Part shown: positions 56,600 to 64,000 of the stretch, piece by piece
Layout: the number at the start of each line of letters is the position of its first letter
Position numbering within the stretch: position 1 is the first letter of the stretch
Assembly: GCA_021186555.1 (NCBI GenBank)
Contig: JAJKFL010000008.1
Location: 12,393,936-12,457,935, forward strand
DNA: 64,000 bases
Reading direction: 5' to 3'
Origin: Reticulitermes speratus
Taxonomy: Eukaryota; Arthropoda; Insecta; Blattodea; Rhinotermitidae
Notes under the pieces: generated by a model
What the model was told of the DNA's origin: nothing
The model's database searches: none
Seen by the model: only the letters and a program-made list of their open reading frames with translations
Position numbers and translations under genes: made by a program

Positions 56600-56925
56600 A
56601 ACAACACACGGCGTACTGGTTTTTTAGAAAACTAAGTCTGAGGATTTGTCTTTTTGTTCACGACGCCGTGTAGACTGGTATAACGGTAAAATCGAAGTAT
56701 CCACAGATCACCTAGTAGCAGCAATTGCCTACTACCGCCATTGTCATTTATGATCTGTGACTGTTATTGCATACTGCAGTCCTAGGCGGACTCTTCATCC
56801 GAGATGGGGCGTTACATTGTCCCGAAACGTCGGTAAACAATTACCATACGACGCCGCATAACATCCCAGAAGAGCGCAGATCTCATCAATAACACGGCGG
56901 AAGCCTGAAATCAACCTTTCATTAT
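56600..56925 (+). mobile_element. Hammerhead-family element relic
   Basis: GATGGGGCGTTACATTGTCC then CGAAACGTCGGTAAAC has the layout box, stem II, GAAA and short stem of the ribozyme family. Downstream ATAACATCCCAGAAGAGCGC and GGCGGAAGCCTGAAATCA are shared with the inverted repeat at 63.7 kb. Flanking ACACGGCGT words near 56607 and 56660 are inverted. It lies about 200-500 bases upstream of the ANKRD40 start. Confidence 0.55.
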
Positions 56926-57122
56926 CTGCACAACACATTCTCCGCCGTTAATGGAACAGACTGATCCGTGATAGGATCCGTCACCGAGCTCATCATTTAC
57001 ATGTATATTTTCAGAGGCGCGTAGTCAAGTATACTAGATGATCTGTGTATTCCAGAAAATACTCCATAATCGGTTGGGGTTATGTGTGTTATAAAGCAGC
57101 GGAGGTTATGTGGTTGGGAGGA

Positions 57123-58981
57123 ATGGATCGAACTAAGGCGCTAGAAGACAGTCTAAGGGAAGCGTCCTGTGTCGGAGATATTGAAGGAGTAGAAGAATTA
57201 TTAAATAAGGGTGTTAATGTTAATTCAAAACACGATATCAATGGATGGTAAGAAGAAACAACGGGGTTGTATATGCCAATTTGTTTGGTTGAAGTGCCAT
57301 ATTTATGTTTCGGTCAATAATTCTGTAAGGGAAATTGTTTTCAGTACCAATTTCACATACAGTGCAACCACTTCGAACGTAGTTTAATTAACTCTGACGT
57401 ATAAATTCGAAACGTAAACTGACACTTCCAAACAAAATGTATTTTTCCCAGCCTTCTGCTAACCAAAATGAAATTGTTAGGAATGTACTTATTTTCAAAG
57501 AGAATTACAAAATCATTTTATAACACGAAGATGAATTCATGGACATGTTGGGTTTTGATAAACTATTGATTTTGGTCTTGGTAATATTTATACATGTCTC
57601 TAGACATCATGAAGAATTACGAAAAACTGTCATATTCCTGTTGGTTCAAATGTGCGTTAAACTGTCAAATATATGGCAACATCTTCATAGGGACTTTATT
57701 TTATGGTTTTTGATTATCCTCAGATTCCATTCTAGGACTCCATTACATTGGGCTGCAAAACGGGGGCATAAAGCTATTGTGAGTCTGTTACTTGCACATG
57801 GTGCAGATACAACAGCTGTTACAACAAAAGGAGAGACACCTGCAGCACTGTGCAGTAATGGTGAAGTTCATAAACTGTTTGGAATGGAACCTGGAGGGAC
57901 AACGGTGCCACCTGAATGCAGTTCAGATATCTCTATTACTCCGTATTATGTGAAACATCAGCCACTGAATGCAAGAGTAGACTTAGGCATATCAACATGC
58001 ATAAGAAAGAATACTGACACGACACACACCAACTCTACAACAGTCATAAGCCCTGGTGTTAAAGTAGGACATCAGGCTGAAGGTTCCACCCAGAATGATG
58101 GTAAATAATAAACTATGTGATATCTTTTCAGTTGAATTATTCTCGATCCATACGAGGGGTTTGGGGAGAGGGGAAGATGGATGAAGGAAAAAGAAAGACT
58201 TCTTGGGATGTTCCAGTTGAGATTTTAGATAGATGTATTCCATATGTCATAATGTCCAGTATATGGAACATATCCACGTACAGGACATTCAGAAAGTACT
58301 TTAAATACACCGAGCTCAGCATATCCTCAGAACAAGGTACACTACAACAGACCAAACATTTTTTATGTCCAGAGTCACACACTGCCACATTTTCTAATCA
58401 TTTGGGTCAGTTTCTTGCCCACAGTATATAATGAGCTCACTAAAACAAATTTCAGTATGCATGTACATTCATGCAGAGAACATGGATTTGAATGCTATTT
58501 AAACCAAAGCACATCGGTGTATGTGATTCCTGTTATTGGATGTTCTTTTTAATGCTAATTACATAGTGTTTATGTGACCATTCTTGTTTTAATTTTCTAT
58601 CATTGCTTTGCCTTTTTCTTAGAGCTGGTATTGAAGGTTCGTATTGCCAATTCAGGTGACCCAGACTTCATTGAAGTAGAACTACCAAGGACTGAACTCT
58701 CATATTCCAGATTGTTAAGAGTATGTTGTGAAGAGCTGGGTATTAGTGCTAACCAGATCATACGTATCCGCAAGCTACCAGACACACTCGTACGTAAGGA
58801 CAAAGATGTACAACGATTTAGGGACTTCCAGGAAATTGAAGTTGTGATTACACCAGCAGCTGGAAAGAATAAGCTTATACCTGGCAGTAATGGCCTCATT
58901 AGTGTTGGAGGAATGGGTGGAGCAAATGTAAATGGTTACCAGTCTATATCTCTTTACAAAAATCAAACAATTTTGTATTAG
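57123..58981 (+). CDS. ANKRD40: Ankyrin repeat domain protein 40 orthologue
   Basis: Three coding exons join in frame: 57123-57247, 57736-58100 and 58623-58981, giving 282 aa. The first ankyrin repeat lies in exon 1 (ALEDSLREASCVGDIEGVEE) and the second in exon 2 (TPLHWAAKRGHKAIVSLLLA). A Thr/Ser/His-rich linker follows. The C-terminal domain (ELVLKVRIANSGDPDFIEVE, then LLRVCCEELGI and IRKLPDTLVRKDKDVQRF) is characteristic of ANKRD40 in animals. The start at 57123 has G at -3 and +4; an in-frame ATG at 57108 is weaker. Biochemical function is poorly known. Its last exon exists in a second copy at 59056-59414, so the mature end may come from either. Confidence 0.93.
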
Positions 58982-59429
58982 GTATACTTGCATCATATAC
59001 ATATACATGACCATTCTTGTTTTAATTTTCTATCATTGCTTTGCCTTTTTCTTAGAGCTGGTATTGAAGGTTCGTATTGCCAATTCAGGTGACCCAGACT
59101 TCATTGAAGTAGAACTACCAAGGACTGAACTCTCATATTCCAGATTGTTAGGAGTATGTTGTGAAGAGCTGGGTATTAGTGCTAACCAGATCATACGTAT
59201 CCGCAAGCTACCAGACACACTCATACGTAAGGACAAAGATGTACAACGATTTAGGGACTTCCAGGAAATTGAAGTTGTGATTACACCAGCAGCTGGAAAG
59301 AATAAGCTAATACCTGGCAGTAATGGCCTCATTAGTGTTGGAGGAATGGGTGGAGCAAATGTAAATGGTTACCAGTCTATATCTCTTTACAAAAATCAAA
59401 CAATTTTGTATTAGGTATACTTGCATCAT
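58575..59429 (+). repeat. Tandem duplication of 433 bp
   Basis: The unit at 58575-58996 is repeated at 59008-59429 with three substitutions and no indels over 422 bases. It covers about 48 bases of intron, the whole last exon of ANKRD40 and a few 3' flanking bases. Confidence 0.97.
59056..59414 (+). CDS. ANKRD40: Duplicate last exon of ANKRD40
   Basis: This repeats 58623-58981 exactly 433 bases downstream, including the CTTTTTCTTAG acceptor, the open frame and the TAG stop. Two of three differences change protein: LLRVCC becomes LLGVCC and DTLV becomes DTLI; the third is silent (CTT to CTA). Being open with a good acceptor it could serve as a mutually exclusive alternative 3' exon. It may also be a false duplication from allelic assembly, since divergence is under 1 percent. 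Confidence 0.85.
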
Positions 59430-59665
59430 CTTGTAAAGTAGGTATTGAAGAAAGAAGGACTGCATTTGCAGAAGTTTTGTGAATTCACATATATTGTTAC
59501 ATATCTCTGTACTATATGAGTACTCTTCTGCTAAGTACTTGATCATGAAGCCATATCATGCACAATAATCCTACAAATGCACTGAAAATATATGGCTTAA
59601 TTTCTAAGTGAGAAATTTAAAAGCCAATGATCTCATCTGGCTAGTGCTCAGTATGACAAAAGAAA

Positions 59666-59685
59666 GGGGGGGGGGGGGGGGGGGG
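59666..59685. repeat. 20-base poly-G tract
   Basis: An uninterrupted G run is followed by GAAGAAGAAG, in the probable 3' UTR or flank of ANKRD40. Confidence 0.95.
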
Positions 59686-60166
59686 AAGAAGAAGAAATTC
59701 ATACTCCTTATTGTAAGGTGGAAATTATGACGATGGATGTGGCATATTTCTTTCACTGTGTATGCACTAAATTGTTCTTGTAACAAAGGCTTATTATATG
59801 TTCCGCATAGATATCATTCTAATTAATAAAATGTACTAATCTATTTAGTTTCTCTTTTAACTAATCTATTTAGTTTCTTTTTTAACTGTTGATAACTTAC
59901 TGCAAAATTGTTCTTGCAGTGGAATTGTATGGATATTTTTTTTCAAACATCTCCTACAGTCTCTGAAATAAGATGGCCATTTGAAACACAGTTCTTCTTA
60001 TGAAAAACTGGATGTTCCATGACACCAGCAGTTGACATGTGAAGCCACTTAGTGTGGCCTGGTTTCACAGCTTATATGCTTTGTGGGTAAAGGCAGCTTC
60101 ATTTTCTCATCAGTCATATTCCCTGTAATACAGCTGGATGGGAAAACAATTGTATGTAATTAACTA

Positions 60167-60480
60167 ATTCCATGGAGCAGAGTCCTTTAGAAACCAGTAG
60201 TCTCTGAGCTGGTAAAAAAACATTGGTCACATTTTATGGAACCTGAAGGTTTATTACCATATTCACAAGAGCCTGCCACCTGTCCCTAAGTCAGATCAGT
60301 TCAGTGCATGCACCCCATTCCTCCCCATCATATTTCTTGAACATCCATTTTAATATTATTCTACCATTTGTGCCTGGGTCTTCCAAGTGGTCTCTTTCCC
60401 TCATGTTTCCCAACTAAAACCTTGTATACATCTCCCCATATGTCACATGCCCTGTCCATCTTCTTGAATTTTATATAATT
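60167..60480 (-). mobile_element. Old LINE 3' fragment
   Basis: TTCCATGGAGCAGAGTCCTT, GAGCCTGCCACCTGTCCCTA and GGGTCTTCCAAGTGGTCTC match the 3' third of the 54.8-kb LINE in minus orientation, with many substitutions. Confidence 0.8.
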
Positions 60481-61445
60481 TGCTAATTTCAGAGCATATT
60501 TATCAGTAAGCTGCATGACAGCAGTTTATCAGGACTGACCAAGATTAGGCTTAATACTCATCCTAAACCTTCCAGGTATAAGTTAAAGGATTACTACAGA
60601 GTGAGCCAAATGTCACTGTGCACCTAACATTATTTACTGCTTATACATGTCTACAAGCACATGGGGCCATTTCCAGTATTTGTTGTAACTTGAGGAAGTA
60701 TGAGAAATGTATTTGTATTAATGTGCAGGGACTCTGAATACACTCATCGCCTGCAGTATGTGCACAGTGACTTTTGGTACACACTGTGTAAATATGTTAT
60801 AAGCAGAATATAACAGGCTGTAATGTACTTTCTTCTTCACATTATCTAATGATAAAACAATTTGTTCTGCAGTAATGTCTTTTTCTGACATTAAAAACAA
60901 CTGAATGCTTAATTGGAAAAGTGAGTCTTTTTTCCTATTACAAGTAAGAAGTTATGTCACAGTCTGAGGAAGTTGCATCTCGAATCACTAAAGAGTGACG
61001 AGCTCAGGTTAGTAAGTTTTCCTGATTTATAATATGAAGGTGTCTTAGAGTGACTGAAAATGTCTGCAGCTGTTTCAATCCCTAGAATTTACAGCACTAA
61101 CACTTTTTGGATGAGCTTTGTATGCTTACATCTAAAAAGTGGCTTGAAGTGGCAGCAGAGGGGAATTTAACCATTAGAATTGGCACGGCTAAGTGAATAT
61201 ATATTTCGGTCATTTTCAGCACCCTATATTTGCATTTTAAAAGATGTGAATTGGGGTTGGTACTGAGAAACCAATTATGTAAATGCAAGTTGCTAACTAT
61301 ATCTGTGATCAGGATAGACGTTTCCTACTAGCAGGTAGCAATGAATTGGGGTGAGGTGTTGAACAGTTTTGTACAGAAATTGTTTATGTACTGTATTTGT
61401 GTAAAACTTGGCACTTCTGTCAGCTGATGTTCCACTTCAATCGGT

Positions 61446-61705
61446 TTTTTTTATGGCTCGACAGCCCTATATGGGCCTGGGCCTCCTCGTTTCGTCGAGG
61501 TTTCATGATCACACACATTAGACACACCACAGTCGGTAGGACTCCTCTGGACGAGGGACCAGCTCATCGCAGAGACCTCTACCTGACAACACACAACACT
61601 CACAAGAGACAAACATCCATGCCCCAGGTGGGATTCGAACCCACGATCCTAGTAAGCGAGCGGCCGAAGACCCACGCCTTAGACCGCACGGCCACTGGGA
61701 TCGGC
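61446..61705 (-). mobile_element. tRNA-derived SINE (family B), minus strand
   Basis: On the minus strand the head reads CAGTGGCCGTGCGGTCTAAG with B box GTGGGTTCGAATCCCACC, then GGGGCATGGATGTTTGTCTC, GGTAGAGGTCTCTGCGATG and an end in GGGCTGTCGAGCCAT. This is the copy at 16483 with a better preserved head. The tRNA-like part keeps both promoter boxes and is close to a tRNA gene in form, but the attached body shows it is a SINE. Confidence 0.9.
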
Positions 61706-61709
61706 TACA

Positions 61710-63230
61710 CTTAAATCAGTACTGTAGATAATACCTCATGTCACAGAACTTCATAGTACACAGTATTCAATGTATCATAATTAAGTCACCATTTTGCACA
61801 TCTTTAAAAATGTTACCCACACTTGTATGTCATACATCACGTGTGGAGTGAGTTTCTGTGGATATGTATTGTAGAATACTCTTTATTTAATTTTCCATCG
61901 CTTATTGGCATTGGATGATAGTAATATTTTTATACCTATTATTTCAATGCACATGCAAATAGTGGAATGTATTATTTTTTTATTTCTATCATGGACTTTG
62001 GATAGCAATTTCAGTACCAATAAAATACATTAGTTTGAAAAAGCACAAGCTTTTTAAGTGTCTACCTTTATAGTATATATTATAGTGGTCACCATGGTCA
62101 GTGTCTGGAAGCACGTTCAAACTGATATATTCATCGTCTGTCTAATGTTCCCACAGTTCTAACTGCTACATTAACCCAAGCTTAAATAAGACACACTTTT
62201 GGCAATATCACAAAGTGGCTACCTGGTGGCTGTTTCTGGCATTAACCTGTAATGGACAAACAGGACAATGTCCCATTAACCTTTAAACGACGACCTATGT
62301 TCGCATATGCAAACGAATGTAAAAAAATGCCCCCTAGAAATTAATTTCATATATTATATGCTGCATAATCTGTTTTACTTTCCACAGAATTCTGTTTATT
62401 TCACAATTTTATCTTTTTCTGTTCAAATAATACTCTCTCATAAACCATGCACTAAAATTTAAATATCAACACAGTTATTTAAAGGTTAAATGTACATCTT
62501 TTCATCCAAAAGGGAAAACAGTCCTGAAGTAGACATTTAAGTTGAATAGTGCTCTGGCAGCAGCAGAAACCTGGCATTTGAAAGGCCGTACACTAACAGT
62601 TAAATAAGCGGAGACTCTGAACATGATGTTGAGCCTGTTTATGTAATGCTCATCTGGTCTTTGGTCTGCCCTTATACATTTGTACTTATACTAAACCTGC
62701 AAGTATAAAAACACATAAATCTACATTTTAAAGGGACTTCTTTCCAACTACGCAGCTACAATTTGAGCTGCACCGACTTCCTGGCTCAGTCATGTGACCT
62801 GGTACAGCACATCATTGGCCAACCACATAACAGGTATGCATGCATTGAAAAAGTTGTGTAACTTTAAATCACAATGTGAACCCCAATTTTTTGATCCCCA
62901 GCACTTCCAGTTAATGATATTTTACTGAAAGTCTGGCCTTTATGCTGCCTGCTATGACTGCAAAACCTGTACTTTTCCAGATTTAAGGACAATATTAGCT
63001 CCACTTCTGCATGCACTTCTGTTTACTTGCAATATAGTTAGCAACATCACTTTCAGAATTCTGTATGTAAATTTTGGTACAAGCAGTTTCAGTGACACCT
63101 GAGCCCTGAACTATATGAAAGGGGTACAATTTTGCCTGCTGGTGGGAAGGCCATAGCTACAGTGTAACTGCACCAACGTTCACATCCCACCAAACTGCCT
63201 AAACATAAGTACATGCATTATATTTCCATA
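61710..63230. other. Intergenic, no gene seen
   Basis: AT-rich sequence with no convincing coding exon. It contains the MITE-like element at 62276-62489 and little else I can name. Confidence 0.5.
62276..62489. mobile_element. MITE-like element with TTAACCTTTAAA ends
   Basis: The left end TTAACCTTTAAAC and right end TTTAAAGGTTAA are inverted repeats enclosing about 190 AT-rich bases, with GCATAATCTGTTTTACTTTCC and CATGCACTAAAATTTAAATA shared with the copies at 51154 and 36092. No protein is encoded. It is the only copy here with both ends clear. Confidence 0.65.
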
Positions 63231-63235
63231 TATAT

Positions 63236-63241
63236 TTTATT
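63236..63241 (-). terminator. Polyadenylation signal of lysine-rich gene
   Basis: AATAAA on the minus strand lies 64 bases downstream of the stop at 63306-63308. Confidence 0.6.
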
Positions 63242-63305
63242 GTATACCAATTAACCACAATTACAGTACATGCCATTTCACAGAAGTAATCTGGTGAGAA
63301 ATTAT

Positions 63306-63470
63306 CTACTTTGACTTCTGTACCTTGGACTTCTTAGTCAACTTGGTTGAAGTTGTCTTCTTGTGCTCTTTTTTCTTTCTCTTATTAGCTATTTTCTGAA
63401 CAGACTCTCTATTTGGTACACTGTGAGCTCCAACTGACTCAGTCTTGTTTTTCTTGAATAGCTTACATTT
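63306..63470 (-). CDS. Last exon of a lysine-rich protein (partial)
   Basis: After an AATATTGCAG acceptor, 54 codons read KCKLFKKNKTESVGAHSVPN and then a run of K/R-rich sequence (ANKRKKKEHKKTTSTKLTKK), ending in TAG. The preceding exons lie to the right of the window, on the minus strand. The basic tail with clustered KR residues suggests a nuclear or nucleolar protein, but no family can be named from this piece. The nearby polyadenylation signal supports a real 3' exon. Confidence 0.55.
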   Translation of the reverse strand, partial: KCKLFKKNKTESVGAHSVPNRESVQKIANKRKKKEHKKTTSTKLTKKSKVQKSK

Positions 63471-63645
63471 CTGCAATATTTTAGCACAAACAATTAATAC
63501 TAAAACAAAACTTTTAGAACAATTATAAAACACTACAACCTAGTGCTTAGATACAGAGTATTTCTAAATTAGATTGCATTACTAAACAGTAAGCTCACCA
63601 CAACCTAATGAGAAAAGGCCATATTATTGTAGTTTTGGTAGAATT

Positions 63646-63838
63646 GAGATCTGTGCTCTTCTGGGATATTACGCAGTGCAGATTGGTAGTTACTGACATT
63701 TCCGGACAACCTACTGGTCCCATCTTCAAGGGTCAAGACTGCTTGACCATTGAAGATGGGACCAATAGACCGTTCTGAAACATCAGTTAACAAACTACCA
63801 ACCTATGCTGTGTAAAATCCCAGAAGAGTGCAGATCTC
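63646..63838. repeat. Imperfect inverted repeat, hammerhead family
   Basis: The arms 63646-63737 and 63742-63838 are imperfect reverse complements about 95 bases long around a four-base loop. They start GAGATCTGTGCTCTTCTGGG and end CCCAGAAGAGTGCAGATCTC. Each arm carries a GAAGATGGGACC...GAAA box arrangement of the type seen in the other ribozyme-like motifs. Arm divergence suggests age. It lies in the putative intron of the lysine-rich gene. Confidence 0.8.
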
Positions 63839-64000
63839 ATTTACACCGCAGCGGAAGCCTGAAATCACGTGTTTGGTACACTTGACAGCCCAACGCCTAC
63901 AAACAAGGCCTGTGACTTAAAAATGATCACTATGACAGAATTTTGTTTCTGAAATAGTACCAAAATAAGTCAAGTTCACACCTCTCTGTAATAAAGACTC

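Larger units (their letters stand above)
59430..61440. other. ANKRD40 3' flank and intergenic
   Basis: No further coding exon is recognised. AATAAA at 59825-59830 may end an ANKRD40 transcript. A 20-base G run is at 59666-59685, a duplicated CTAATCTATTTAGTTTCT phrase lies near 59837-59880, and a LINE relic is at 60167-60480. Confidence 0.5.

Noticed and set aside
58137..58431. Open frames on both strands in ANKRD40 intron 2
   Set aside because: They have no domain and lie between well-supported exons with phase-compatible splice sites.
61630..61700. Possible tRNA gene
   Set aside because: Good A and B boxes, but the attached body and end match the SINE at 16483, so it is a SINE head.

Overview
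The window looks like nuclear DNA of an insect, probably a cockroach- or termite-like (polyneopteran) species. It is AT-rich, has small phase-consistent exons split by long introns with GT/AG borders, carries a ZAD zinc-finger gene (a class expanded in insects), and is dense in tRNA-headed SINEs and worn LINE pieces of types I recall from cockroach-like genomes. The lineage call is recollection and inference; the insect call is firmer.

Genes in order. (1) A plus-strand ZAD/C2H2 zinc-finger gene, 10.7-17.6 kb, five coding exons, about 695 aa, 13 fingers. (2) Convergent to it, minus-strand mitochondrial ribosomal protein L12, 18.9-21.2 kb, three coding exons, with an apparent one-base frame break close to its start. 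(3) A small plus-strand single-membrane-span reading frame at 28.1-28.3 kb, followed by a polyadenylation signal. (4) Minus-strand U2AF large subunit (U2AF2/U2af50), 34.1-54.4 kb, complete in eleven coding exons and 443 aa. (5) Plus-strand ANKRD40 orthologue, 57.1-59.4 kb, whose last exon is present twice in tandem (433 bp apart, three mismatches over 422 bp). (6) The last exon of a lysine-rich minus-strand protein at 63.3-63.5 kb, with the rest of that gene beyond the right edge. These are housekeeping or regulatory genes of separate pathways (transcription control, mitochondrial translation, splicing); nothing suggests a functional cluster.

Most of the remaining sequence is intron or intergenic DNA full of mobile-element debris: one LINE family in at least eight places (best copy 54.78-56.49 kb, reverse transcriptase with few lesions), a second LINE tail at 53.4-53.9 kb, several SINE families, MITE-like elements, transposase relics, and many long G/C homopolymers. 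The most unusual signal is a set of hammerhead-ribozyme-like motifs of the kind known from Penelope-like retroelements. One sits in a 75-bp perfect inverted repeat at 52.86-53.11 kb and has all core elements plus pairing stems. Related imperfect inverted repeats lie at 48.3 and 63.7 kb.

All calls come from reading the sequence; no database search, folding program or expression data were available.
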